64,000 nucleotides of DNA from Dreissena polymorpha. Lineage: Eukaryota; Mollusca; Bivalvia; Myida; Dreissenidae. The position numbers were made by a program, and so were the translations under genes. The notes beneath the pieces were generated by a model. It saw only the letters and a list, made by a program, of their open reading frames with translations. It searched no databases and was not told where the DNA came from. Position 1 is the first letter of the stretch. Every line of letters starts with the position of its first letter. The stretch is taken from positions 88,739,676-88,803,675 of the forward strand of contig NC_068360.1 in the NCBI RefSeq assembly GCF_020536995.1. Reading direction: 5' to 3'. This document shows positions 36,317 to 50,000 of the stretch, piece after piece.

Positions 36317-37887
36317 AAGATGTTAAATGAACATTGTCACACGCACGTTTTGTTTAGAAACATTGCAATCCCGTTTTGCATGGGTTATACAGAAGTCCGC
36401 TTTTGACAATGCTATATAATCAGATCAAAAGTATAACATAAAAAATCATAAATACCAGCCGCTATGATTTTATATAACACAATTAATAACATAAATAGCT
36501 TTATTTACATGTTAAAATGTACGATTAATTAAAAAAGACGACTTTCAAATTGTAGTAGTAGTTTTTAGCGCAATTAGGAACTTATATAAATTTCTCTTTC
36601 CCCTATAGTGGTTAATCTGACAGGCTATTTGGAATGTTTATGGCAATAAGGGAATTATTAACTTACGTAAAGCGGTCCATCGAATAGCCGACGCCCAGTG
36701 CGACCGCCTCTCTCTTTTTCCAGCCCGTCACGCTCTCGTCGAAATATGGCAAGCGCGCCGCGAAAGCAATTTATTACCTTTACACTTAGCAAAAGGCCTT
36801 CTGGTCATGTTTGAAGATGATAAAGATATCGCATGCTGCCCAGCCCTCGGGCATCGGCCTGATGACATTATCTAACATGTTCATCAAACCCTGTTAAAAT
36901 CCTTAAGAGCGTCGCGCATTTTGTTTTGTTTTTTTCTTTTTGTATCATTTTTATTCTTCGCGCGGTAACACATCAGTTGTGATTTGCCGATGTTCGGATA
37001 GAGACTTTTTATATATTTATATAATTTCATGCTACGGAAAGACTGGTGAATATAATCTTCATACTCATCTACATCTTCGGCAACTAAGGATAGTTTAGAT
37101 GGGCAGTTTTCCAACGGTTTCCGGCAAGTCGTGATTTTATTTTATTATTTTTTTCCCATAACATTCGCATGCGCGTGAATCTGAGCTGGTCTAAGCGAGG
37201 ATATTAATGTTCAATAGCTGCTGGCGCTGGTCTTCTGTCTCTTAGTCGACGCAATTAATGCACGTATACAATACTTACGCTTGCCTTTAAATTCGTTTCG
37301 AACGCGCTGCAGTTGTTATACATGATGTGCTTTTGAACAGGTACAAGGGGTTTAAGTGAATCTTGTCTATCAACAACATAAATTCGATAAAACAAACCGT
37401 TGAAAGTTATATTGTTGTTTCATTCTTAATTGAAAATAAGACTGTTTTGTTTCATTGTTTTTTTTTTGTTATTTCAGGAAATAATTGTGCAACCGGTTTT
37501 CCCAGAGCGCACGTCGTTAAGAAGTCCGCGAGGCTTTTGGCTGATAAGTGTCTGATTTGACAGGGGAGACTGTGCGTTATAAATGGACCCATCTAGGAAA
37601 AGAGAGTCTTGTTAACTTATGTCATTGGACGACGGCATTCATTATTAAGTGCCGCGGTTTGTCGTTTAAAAGTTTCGCCCGTCTCGTCGTGCGCGCAAGA
37701 GCCTTAAGGTTATTATTAACCGGCGACGTGTTAGTTCGGCTAACGTCTTATATTCTCCAACAACTGAACTGAAGGGATTTCGCCGGCATAAAATCAAAAA
37801 CAAGTGCATCAATTGTTAATATTATAATTGAATTGCGAGCTGGAAGACACGTACGGATTCTATTGTGCGACGATTATCTGGGATATG
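36317..37887. other. Upstream region of the SEA-module gene
   Basis: No coding exon is supported. It is a mix of AT-rich stretches and CpG-richer patches (about 36,670-36,770, 37,490-37,540, 37,650-37,760). A 76-codon Lys-rich minus frame at 36,884-37,114 lacks recognisable motifs. Regulatory function is plausible from position only. Confidence 0.4.
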
Positions 37888-37895
37888 TTATATAG
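37888..37895 (+). promoter_or_regulatory. TATA-like box upstream of exon 1
   Basis: TTATATAG lies 62 bp upstream of the proposed start codon. A transcript start about 30 bp downstream would leave a 5' leader of roughly 40 nt. This is position-based inference. Confidence 0.35.
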
Positions 37896-37934
37896 ACGTA
37901 TTGAGTGATGCAGGATTAATTCTACCCTTCTAAG

Positions 37935-37942
37935 TGACGTCA
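37935..37942. promoter_or_regulatory. Perfect palindromic CRE (TGACGTCA)
   Basis: The CREB/ATF consensus TGACGTCA occurs 15 bp before the proposed ATG, inside GTGACGTCAC. If the TATA-like box is used, the site lies in the transcribed leader near the start. Confidence 0.4.
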
Positions 37943-37956
37943 CTAAGATAAAGACT

Positions 37957-38055
37957 ATGCCACGCGGGACGCCCGACTGGGTTGACCATCTTAAGGGTGA
38001 CACTATTCCCCGGGCCTCCAGGGCCGGAAATGACTACTGGCGGGGAACGAACTCT
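37957..38055 (+). CDS. Exon 1 (start codon, 33 residues)
   Basis: ATG at 37,957 opens MPRGTPDWVDHLKGD and ends ...YWRGTNS at a GTGAGT donor (38,056), phase 0. Exon 2 also begins in phase 0. The composition (Arg, Gly, Tyr, Trp) continues smoothly into exon 2. The implied intron is 10.9 kb, so another exon could be hidden in it. Confidence 0.6.
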
Positions 38056-41000
38056 GTGAGTATAAGTGCACGATCGCTTGTTTAACATTTAAGGCAAGTT
38101 TCTAGGTACTTTCTCAATCTTAACTAAAATATGTTGTCCATCACCGTCCGACAACTTTAAGTTTATTATGCATATTTTTAAAGAAAAATAATCCCTTAGC
38201 TCTTGCTTCAGTGATGTGTTCATTTCAATTTCAAGTATCCAACAATTCTCATAACGTGCATCTTTCGCATGTGTCCTGTATTTTCAGAGTATATTGATCA
38301 CACATGTATATTTTTGTGAGCTGAAATTACTGTCGTAATTTAACTTATTCGTACGATATAAGATTATACGGGCCCCGGATTGTTTATGGTTAAGGTTATT
38401 CGTGGTCGGGACCAGGCGCGTCAACTTCGACCATTGTCAGGCATTATTCGTAAACCTCATTTTTACCTTCTACCAACCAAAATAACCGGTACACCATGGC
38501 TTCCATGACACGGTGACAAAAATAAACGGTATGCCATGGCTTCCATGACACGATAACCAAAGTAACCGGTATGCCATGGCTTCCATTACACGATAACCAA
38601 AATAACCGGTATGCCATGGCTTCCATGACACGCTTCTTTCTATTATAATTAATTACTGAAATGCCGGTGTACCAAACTCTAAGAATTATTGGAACAAGAA
38701 TTGGTAACATGCATTCGACTTCGTTGGGAGTTGATAAAAGAACATATACAAATTTACTTTTATTCCACGTAAACAACTTTAGGAATCGTTGAGAGATATT
38801 TCCAAATAATGGAATACTCATGCAATGCAATTTAATTAAACTATTTCTTTCAACTGCATAAACATTTTTCCATTTGGGTAATCGGCGATAGCAAAATGTT
38901 GTACCAAGTAATGGTGTGTTTTTTGCCTTATCAAAATATGTAATGAATGTTTCTTCCAACTGAGTATAGTGCTAAAATATACAATTCCGATTGACAAGCC
39001 AACAGCATTAATATTAGTACTATACATGTCTATATATACACAATATGCATACATTCCTTTAATCAAATAATGTCGTATACTATTATCCCAAGCTTTAAGT
39101 AAAGGCACAAAAAGTCATTTCTTACCACTTATCACCTAAAACATAAGTTAGGTAGATCGGCTAAATTTTTCTTTTTTGTTATTTTTCGCGATCTCCCAAT
39201 TTTATGAAAATATACACTGAGCTGAAGGAATTTTTTAAATCTCTTTTTCACACGCTAATCGACTTCGTTGGGAGTTGATAAAAGAACATATACATTTTAC
39301 TTTTATTCCACGTAAACAACTTTAGTTTAGTTTTTATTAATTTAAATCTAATTCAGTGAATATGATTCAATATAGCAAACATGACCACAAACTTAAAGTG
39401 GCCTTTTCACAGATTTTGGCATTTTTTTAACTTATTCATTAAATGCTTTATATTGATAAATGTAAACATTGGATCGTAAAAGCTCCATTAAAAAATCAAG
39501 AAAAAATTTTAAAAAAGGAAAAGAACATTGCCCGGAGCAGGTTTTGAACCAGTGACCCCTGGAGTCCTGCCAGAGTCCTTAAGTAAAAACGCTTTAACCT
39601 ACTGAGCTATTCCGCCGAATACACATTCTAGACGTATTTTATACCTTATGTAAGCAATCTTCGTAGTTTCACAAAATTTAACGACAAAAACAGAACTCTC
39701 CAAATTATTCAATCGTTTCGCGTTGCAACGCTTTATAATTTTTAGGTTTTAAAATCGTCAAAAGATGCATATAATGGCTATATTAGAGCATGGTTAATGT
39801 TCAGTATTACTGTTTCCTCACAAATATCATAACTAAAACGAAAACTTACGAATCTGAAACAACTTTTTCAATTTTGTCAATTTACCAAAGCGTGAAAAGA
39901 TCCCTTTAATAGTAATAAAGTAAGTTAATCCAAATGTCTGAAGTTGGCGCGAAATAAATTTGGGTCGGTCAAAAAAGTGAAAACAAACAACCTTTTTACG
40001 CCGTATACTTACATCGTCGCATCAAAACCAGTTGTTCATTGCAAGATAACCAACAGCTTACATACCAAATGAAATATGAGGCATATACATGTGTATGTCA
40101 GCAATTGGCTCTATTAACACGGCCGACATATCTGAAGACGTCTACAAAGATATTGCTTGTTAGACAAGTTCAATTAAATTGTTAACATCTTTAATGTACT
40201 TGTCGTTGTAATCGTAATACGTAAATATCCTGTCTATATTGTACGGAAGGTCTTCCCCTTGTAGAAGTACTGTGGTTTTATTTTCACCTGAAGCTGTTGT
40301 GTTTGTGTCCACAAGGTTTCGCAAGAACGTTGCATTTTCGGGCACAATGTGTAACGATCACCTTTGGTTCGAATCATAGTTAGATACATTAGTTCCATGA
40401 CATATTATCTGCAATGCAAAATTGGGTCACTAAGTCTGTTATTGAACGAAAGGACTAATCATGCAGAGAAAACCGACATCAAATCACCATGAAATAGCAA
40501 ACATTCCCTTTTCAAGAAATCTGATTTAAACGTACTTTTTCAATAATCTATTTTTGAGTCAGATTTTAGGGTAGAATCAGTTCTACAAGTGCTGTTGTAA
40601 TATGGGATAAAACGTTTTTTTCCAAATTACCCGACCGACACTAAATTATTGTTTGCTAAAACCAAACATATTCCCTAAATGAACATTTACATATGGACCG
40701 TGCACTTTGAAAAGGGGTGTTTATGCATGTGCGTAAAGTGTCGTCCCAGATTAGCCTGTACAGTCCACACTTTCCGCCTAAACTGATTTTTTTTAAAGAG
40801 ACTTTATTAAACAAAAAAAATATCAAAAAAGCGGAAAGTGTCGTCAATGATTAGCCTGTGCGCACTGCACAGGCTAATATGGGACAACAAATTACGCATA
40901 TGCATTAAACCCTTTTTTTACAGAGCGGGACTCATATAATCGTTACATGAATATTTACATATATTCGCTACATAAACATTTGCATATTATGAAGGGATGC

Positions 41001-44000
41001 TGCACAGCGATTCGGAAGATTTCTGTCATCGAACACCTTTTTTGAAGTTGAGAATATCTTTCATATTAGGGGCCGTCTATAAAGTATGTCACCCTATTTT
41101 TGACCATTTTTAACCCTCCAATCCTCGCTGTCACAAACTATCACGAAACTCGGACCCCCCCCCCCCCCCTTAAAGTTCGTCACACTTTCGAACAATTGTT
41201 TTTATTGTGCTCCAATCGAGAGGAATCGTGAACAACAATGCTATTTTGACATAAAATTAATTCAAATGCTTCACTTTTTTTAATGTGTTGGTTCGAGCAT
41301 CTTTTTTTCGTCTAAACACGACTGCAATCACTATCATGTTAATTTAAATAAAAGAGGTCTTGGGCGGAAGATATTTTGAGCTCAGACCCCCATACCACGT
41401 ATCTTGCATAGCTGGCTCAGAAAAATTATACACCACCGTGACCAAATGATTGCGATGGTTCCAATTTCAGTTTATTATACCATCGTATGAAATTAATAGT
41501 TTTCGGATTTCATTTACAGTCAATTATATCATCGAATTACATTAATAGTTTTAAGTGAAAAGGTTATTATGTCAATATCTCAAGCCTTCACTTCTTTAAA
41601 TATTCATCACACAATATAGTTCTGAACTGAATCAAGTGAAAAAGAACGAATCACGGCACACATGTGCCAAATTGTGTTTGAAATAATTAATATTTCAACC
41701 AGAACCAACTTGGAAAGTGAAAGTAAGGCTGTTTCAGAATATTAAGATGTTAAGCATTATATGAATTAAAATACACGGACGCACGTTTTTACCTTTAAAC
41801 AGAAGGATCAATTCTGACTAATGCATATTGTGTGTCGCTAACCACATCCCGTATTAAATGAGCCTCGTTCTGGGAAATTTGGGCTTAATGCATGTACTCA
41901 CAGTCTAATCATGGAAGAAACTTCCTCTTTTATGTTTTTTTTTCGTTTAAAGGAAGTCTCTTCTTAGCGAAAATCCAATTTTGGCGTAAAGCGTCGTTTA
42001 AGATTATCTTGTGTAGACTACACAAGGTAATCCGGGACGTCACTTTACGCACATGCATTAAGCCCGGTTTTCGCAGAACGCGGCTCATATTATGAATAAG
42101 CATCAAACATAAAATAACCGACAATAAATTGCCAATTAGAAGGCTGTCAGTAAATAATGTCTCTGCAATCAAGTGTATACTTTATTAATAAGTAGTGCAA
42201 TAATTTGTTTATCTTTAAGCCTTGTCATTTAATTAATTCTACTTCATAAACCTGTCTGATTTCATTTGTTTGTTATGAAGTCGTTTTGTCGGTGAAGGAA
42301 AACTCTTGACAAAAAATTAATATAAAGATATGTGGATATTCTCAACTCAACAATTTAACCCATTTATGCCTAGTGGACTCTCCCAACCTTCTAAATTGGA
42401 TCAATTTATTTCCAAAATTAGGGGTGTCTAGTATATTTATTTCTATATTTAAACTATTTCTCACAGAAATTCCTTTGAGCAAACAGCGAAGACCCTGATA
42501 AGACGCCGCATCATGCGGCGTCTCATCTGGGTCTACGCTGTTTGCCAAGGCTTTTTTTCTAGACGCTAGTCATAAATGGGAAAAGTCATTTCGTATTCAA
42601 TTTTTATAAAAAGGTATTAAAAAAGCGTTTGTGTAATGGCAATTAACAAGGTTATATGCGGATATTGTTTTAATCTATTTAATTTATTTTGCATGTTATA
42701 CCAGACATGGTTGCATTAAGGACCAATACACACATTGGTTAATCGTTCGAGATGTACGCTGACGGATATGTTTTTTGTTTTCTTATGGGATTACAAAAAA
42801 AATTTTTTTTGCTAAAGTTGATTGCCATGCGTATCGTAGATTTGTGTAAATTAATTATTCAATTAACATATAACATGTATTGATTAATAGAAACATATTT
42901 CTTCGAAATGAAGTTAAAAACATTTTCAATTTACGGAACATAATGCATGAAGTTTTAGTTCATGTTTTTTTGCCAAGATAATTTATAAATCTGATTCTTA
43001 CCGGCGCAATCGGAATTTGCCGTTACAAAACAAAAACTATTGCATTTTAGAGCATTTTTTAAAACAACATGCGGACAATCACTCGTGCCACGCATTTTTC
43101 GTGAGTAGCTTACATTCAACCCCTGGGCATTATGTGACACTTGTATGTTATCACTTACACTTAAAAACGTATCACTTATTTATTTTTTTTAATTTGGTTT
43201 CATTGATGTCCGAGATATAACAAATTCTTTGTTAACGTCAATATTGTTTTATTGCGCGCTTTTGTTTTTCATTCTTGTGATGGTCAGTTTTGAATCCGTA
43301 TTTCTGTTTCTAGCCATCAACGCTTACTTGACCAACAATAATAAAACCTGATCAGGTGTAATGAAACCAGATATAATCGTGACCTTGAGGCCCGAGGGCG
43401 GGAGTTCGAGTTTGATGTTTATGTGTATTGTATGATAGCAGCGTAAACGTTGTTGTTTGATGATCAATGTATGATAAAATAGTTGTACAAAACCAACCCA
43501 TCCAAATCAATATGTTTAGTCTCATCTGAACAGAGAACGGCATCAAATACCCCAGGATTGAATAAACACCGCATTAAAAAAAGCCATGCCATTTGATGAA
43601 CACATTTTCATATACATTAATATTCTATATACTATTGATTGCTAAATGGAATGTTTTTTATTAAAGATGTCAACAATTATTCTTGAAATACATCACATGT
43701 AGACTGAATCATTTTTCATTTGCAACGGTCCAAAACAAACCACGTATGAGACATTATATACACATACGCAGTAAAAAGCTACATATTTGAGCTTTTAATT
43801 GTATACTTTTATCCTAATCGAGTTTGTTTGAAAGTATTTTAGACACTGACAAGTATTGACATAATTTCTAAAATGTTGTAAAGACATATCCTATGAGGCT
43901 TCGTATTCATTTCAATTTCACATTTGCTGCAAACACAGTCCTGTTCTGTATTAACCCATTGATGCCTAGCGTCTAGAAAAAAGGCCTTTGCATGATGCGG

Positions 44001-47000
44001 CGTCTCATCTAGGTCTGCGCTGTTTGCTTTAAGGAATTCCTGTAAGAAATATTCTAAATATAGAAATAAATATACTAGACCTCCCTAATTTTGGAAATAA
44101 ATTGATCCAATTTAGAAGGATGGGAGAGTCCAGTAGGCTTTAATGGATTAAAGTTTTCTGCGTGGATAATACAAACAGTATAAGTTAACATTTCATTTAA
44201 GCGCCTCTTTTGTATTTTATTTTGTACGACATGCGCATATAATATAGTTGTATATAAATCAATGGCAAAAAGTTAACCCTTTCCCACTCAGAAGCATAGT
44301 GAAAAGGGCTTTTTGCAAACAGCATAAAACCAGAACAGCCTGCGAGTTACTCGCAGTCTGTGCAGGTTTTATGCTGCTTGCTGCTAACTAGCATCTAATG
44401 GTTGGAAATGAAGCCTTTACAACTTGAATATAGTAAGAAAGGTCTTCAATTAAATTTAACTTTCTAAAGGACTACACGTGCGTCAAAAAACATATCTAAC
44501 TGGTAAAGGGTTAAGTCAGCAGAAGACTAGTTTGGTTTTAAACAGCAACTTTTAATCAAGATACTTATCGACATGCTGACACATAAGAGGCCTTACACAA
44601 TGGGCGCCTCTAATATTATTATATAACTTCAATTTATTTGACAATTCATCATTATTTTGCAGAGAACATACTTATGGTGATGAACGTCACTTTAGAAAAA
44701 AACACGAGCACCACCTTTTAAATCTGAACGTCTTTGAAAGCAAAAGGGAGTAACGAAACCCTAAATAAACACCACAAAAATGAATGCAACGGTCCTTCTC
44801 TTTGCTTTGCCACTTTGTCATGCAATCTTATTAAGTTAAATGTACTTTTTCTAATGAATGGCCATACCATTATCGGTATTTGTGTATGAATTATGACTTC
44901 GGCATCCACGGCTAATTTATTTCATGTCATTGAAGCCACAGTATGCAACGAGTCAAAACACTAGCCAACAAGTGCCGTATGAAAGGCGTAAACAAGTTGT
45001 TTGTTTTCACGAACAGGACGACCCTAACTTTTTGTGCCAACCCTAAACTCTCTTTTAAGTATGTAAGGCTGAGTTTTCGATCAATTTAGCTTCACTTGAT
45101 CATAATCGCTGAATCAGCTTAGCATGTGAAAATTTCCATCGTTAAACATCTTACGTATCGTAAATAACAGTAAATGAAAAGAATGTATACCCTCTTTTAG
45201 GCAAGTCAGTGGAAACTTTATAACTAACCCCTGGATATTGTGACATTTTATATCTATAAAGGATATTGGGACAGTTGAAAACCTGTGGTCCATATGGGCG
45301 GAGTAGAAGATCTGTCAGATGATCATTTATCAAAACACTTAAGTACATTTTCAAACACACCGGCTTGAAAATAGCGCTGGAGAGTTGCAATATTTCGTTT
45401 TTTGCCTTCAGACTCACTTGCCAACGGCTTGATTTGTTCGTAGAAATTGGGAGGAGGATTTTGTGGGTTTTTCTAATTTCTCGATTGGGTTTTCGTTTGA
45501 AACTTCTCATATGATGATAAGCATTTTCATGCATTAAAGCCACGACGTTGTGTGCATGGGCATGTGCGTTTTGTTTTCTTCTATAAAACGCATTGTCTTT
45601 TTAACATGTAAGATTGCGTGTTGTTGGTATAAGGTTTTGTTTTCTTTCAACTATCTCTTAAAACATCGCAATTAGCCACCGTTTATCAACACCTAGTACT
45701 TCGAACATTACTTGTAATATCGTACAGTTTTCATCGCAATGCCTTTAGTGTAGATAACTGTACGTATTGCCCTTGAGGTGGGGTGACGTCTTTTGATAAA
45801 TGGTCAACGAAAGGACTGACTCATGTGTGAACCTGGATCATCCCACGATAGAAAAAGCTTTTATGTTTTAAAAGATTTCTATTGTGATAGAGAATTGACC
45901 ATGTTTAAATATTGGGTTGTTTGCGAAGGTGTTGGAGTGTGATTGAACTCCGATATTCGATAACTCGAATGTATGCGCATGTTATCTTACTTCTTTTCAA
46001 TTTAACCATTGATTTATCGTCAATCATTGATACAGTAAAATTAATCGCCCGGTTTTATATATACACATAAACTTGTAAATGTATCGACACATTCTATATG
46101 CAATTAAAAGCCAACGCATCTTACTTTTCTGTTTTCTTTCTTTTTTTTTGTTTTACCAACTCTAACAATTAGAAACTGCCCTTTGACAAGTTTCCCTGCA
46201 GACGAAATCTTCACAACGTTACATCTTTCATCCATGACGTATCAAAAGAACTACCAAATTGTGTTTGTTTAAAGCTAAATAATTTACTTTATATACTGAT
46301 TCACATCATCCATATTATTATCTTTAATATTAAGGATACTGTTGTTTATAAATAAATAAATTTAGTGATTATCTGTAATAATAAACGTAGATTGAAAACT
46401 ACAGCAGTAACTGCTACAGAAATGCACATCGCGAGGCTCCTTTTGGATTAACTGATAAATAATTGCGCCGTGAAAATCGTCTAAATTGGGAATGTGGAAC
46501 TCATCTATTACAAGATGTTTGTATTATTTAAAAACTAAAAAAGTACTTTTCCACTCTGTTCAAGATTGTATACGCTTTCTTTAACTGGACTTTAAAACAA
46601 ATTAAGGTCCCGTTAGTTCTAAATCTAAAAAGAATAATTTCCATCGCTTTCTTTTTACAGAAGAGTTTCTTTCAAAAAACAATTTTTCATAGCTGTTGGT
46701 TTTGCACATTTCACCATATTTACATCATTCAACATGCCAGTCCCGAGCGTTTCCATTTTTCTTATATTAAACATTAATATATGACCCTCCATACGGATGT
46801 GTTGATACAGAGAAAGCTTGACAGGCCCTGTACCATACTCGGTTAGGCGTGTAATGATGTCATGTTTCATTTTCTGCTGCTTGCCTGGTTCCCGATTCAA
46901 GTTCAAAGGGCGAATTAGTCATCGTATAACGAGGGACGGCTCACATAAGAATATGTCTGTCGGAAAAAATCATAAGTATTAATCGCTATTTGATTTATAA

Positions 47001-50000
47001 TTATATAAATTCTGACTGCACTAGTCGTTTGGTCGTCTATTCGATAGAAGATGTACCTGTTAAATGTAAACAAAAAATACCCAAGTTAAAACAAGTTTTA
47101 TACAACCATTTCCAAAATTTAATACCTTATATTGATTCTTATTTTTCCCATTTTTCTGCACAGGTTCTGATGGTAACCGATGCAGCAGTTGACTGATATA
47201 CCATGTATTTTAGCAAACCGCATTCGTAATATTCAGGGAAAGGTTGTTTTTTTTCACTAAAAAAGTATCATAAATACGTCATCTGAACTGTTTTTGTCGT
47301 TTCCTGTTATAATGAAATCTCCTAAATATCAATATTAAATGCTTTCCATAGGTATTTTTTTTTATAGAAAGTGATTTTAGCGCATTTTAGCGAATATGAT
47401 CTAATATAGACAAAATGATCGCAAAACTTAATGCTTACTTATGTAAATTTGCACAACTTTTCCAAAACTCAATCTGGAAAAATTTAAAACACAAATAGTT
47501 AAGGTCCGGCATCACATTTAGTGTATCTCGGTTTGGTGGAAAAACAACAGCATTGTTTTCGCCTTACAATTAGGCAAGCATGACCATACTATATTAGCCT
47601 TGTTCTGAGAAAGCTGGGCTTTATGCATGTGCGTAAAGTGTCATCCCAGATTAGCCTGTGCAGTCCGCACAGGCTAATCAGGGACTACACTTCCCGCCTA
47701 AACTTGATTTTCGGTAAGGAGGCACTTCCTTGAAACTAAAAATACCATAAAAGCGGAAAGTGATGTCCCTGATTAGCCTGTGCGGATTGCACAGGCTAAT
47801 CTGGGATGACACTTTACGCACATGCATTAAGCCCAGTCTTCTCAGAACGCGGCTCATATTATGCTTCGCAGACGTGTGAAATGTGTGACTTGGTGAAAAA
47901 AGGCATCACACACTTGAACATATTCCAACGCTTTTCTCATTCATTTTCGTTTAGAAAGTTTATGATGAGATCTGCCATAATGTTGATGGATAGAATTTGG
48001 CCATGTTGTTTGCCACCATCGCTTGCAAAATGTCACTTTGTACGTAACTCATTCATATGATCAAGGATTTGCGAAACGTTGTTTATCACCTTTGGTTTCA
48101 AAATGCAACGTGTGTACGTAAAAAGTCTATATGATAAGTTGTCTAGTAACGATTATTAATTTTCACTCAAGTTTAAATAGTATGAAGCCCACTTCCTTGT
48201 ATCGGTATGACAGGCACATTTTGATTACATGGGTGTAATAATAAAATGATAGACTGTTATGTCCAAAAATTGCAATAATATTCGTGTGTTGTTTGTTCTT
48301 AATAAACAGGAGCATGGTATTTGCATGTGACTGTGCAGGCGTGTTTTGCGTTTCATTACATGTTGTCTAAATAGCATTCCAAGGAATCCATCGAAAACTA
48401 TGCGAATCCCATTGAATATAATTCGAATCCCATTGAATACTATTCGAATCACTATTGAATACTATTCGAATCCCATTGGTGACTTTTGAGTTCACTGGTT
48501 TCCCAATCAGTGCGATACATACATTAGGTTAATCAGTTAATCAGTATTAATGCGCTTGTAAATTGTCATAGATATGTCGATTTTTACCACGCATGTTCAT
48601 GTATTATTCATCTACAGATATATGTCTTATCAGCCTCACATTGAATCAGATTAAGTCAAGTTATTATGTTTTTAACATGTATGCTTCTTTGAGTTTTAAT
48701 GAGCAATACAGTCATGTCATTTTAAAAATATTAATGACGTCATTTCATGTTGATAATGTTTTCTGCCATTTTTGTGAATTTTAACAATAAAGACAGAAAA
48801 TGTATGTTTAGTTTAGTCTTCAGTGAATAAAAACTTAAAAAATCAAGCACTGACCTACATATAAGGGGAAAGAATAATGTGGAACATCGGGATATAAAAT
48901 CACGTATACACACGTATAACATCTTTCCTCCACCAGGTTCCACGGCGCTACAACAGCGGCGAGTATGGCGGCGGTGGGGCCGGATACGTCGGCGGCGGCG
49001 GTGGGTATGGCACGTGGGGCGGCCACAAGTCCACCAGCTACGATTATACAGACGCTGCTGGTCTCCAAAACAACAGCTCAACGCATTCCTTGAATTCCGC
49101 AAAGTCGTCGCGCGCGAGGAAGGCACGCACGTGCGGGCTTATCATACTGCTGATATTGGGGGCGCTGCTGTTAGCGTTCGGAATTGGGCTACTCGTGTAC
49201 TACCTTTTACACGCATGTAAGTGGGGGATATAATGTACCACGTGGTTATTATATACGTGTCCTTAACTACTAATTATCATGAATATGTTATGCATATCAA
49301 TTTAGTGTGTTATCACATCATTTTAAATGTACTTAAATGTCACGCGTTTCGCTGCTTACATGAATTTCACAAAATAGTTCTTTGTAAAACTTTAGAATTC
49401 CATTCTTAGTAAAAAAAATCTCAAATATTAGAAGACGTAAATGTTAGACACAACTTTATGCCTTTGCAGTAACGATATAATACTGTAAAATATATCCGGG
49501 ACCGTTTGAGCAACATATTTTTCTTATGTTTTCTTCAAGCGTTAAGCGCTACTTGTGTAATATCGAAGTATCAGCTAGTTTATAATGGACAAAACAACTA
49601 AGCGACATTAATCAGCACATGCTATTTTCTAAAAATGTACCAGAACACGCACTGTATAATGTTTTGTTCATTAAAACATACATATATAATATGCACACAC
49701 AGTTTGAAATAACATATATATTTTACACTTTGAAACAATACATTTCTTCATAGCGATTTCTAAATACATTTAATGATAATAAGAACAATTATAACGACAT
49801 GCATGTTTATGTTATCATTTTTATTCAATAATTGTTAAATATTACAGTATTATTTAATGTCTGGTTGTAACAAAATGTAATAAGTGAGTACATAATAAGA
49901 TTAAAATCATAAAAATATATATTATGAAAAATCTAATATTCATTTCGTTTGTAATAAAAAAAGTTTAAGAGGAAAACAGGTGGAATAGTCTGTTTCTAAA

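Noticed and set aside
36884-37114. 76-codon Lys-rich minus frame upstream of the gene
   Set aside because: No motif, no splice context, and a low-complexity Lys/Asn end. Kept only as an unexplained frame.
38444-38959. 171-codon minus frame with repeated MEAMAYRLFW-like strings
   Set aside because: The repeats come from a 40-bp minisatellite that changes frame each unit; the rest shows no domain.
45151-45543. 130-codon minus frame, and 46,655-46,906 (83 codons, minus)
   Set aside because: Longest frames in a 3-kb intron stretch, but no recognisable family, motif or splice-site support. Such lengths arise by chance at this scale.
48740-49126. Arg/Cys-rich minus frames and the 113-codon plus frame (48,879) over exon 2
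   Set aside because: Shadows of the GC-rich Gly codons. Only the register beginning at 48,937 gives a membrane span, proper splice sites and phase agreement with exon 3.
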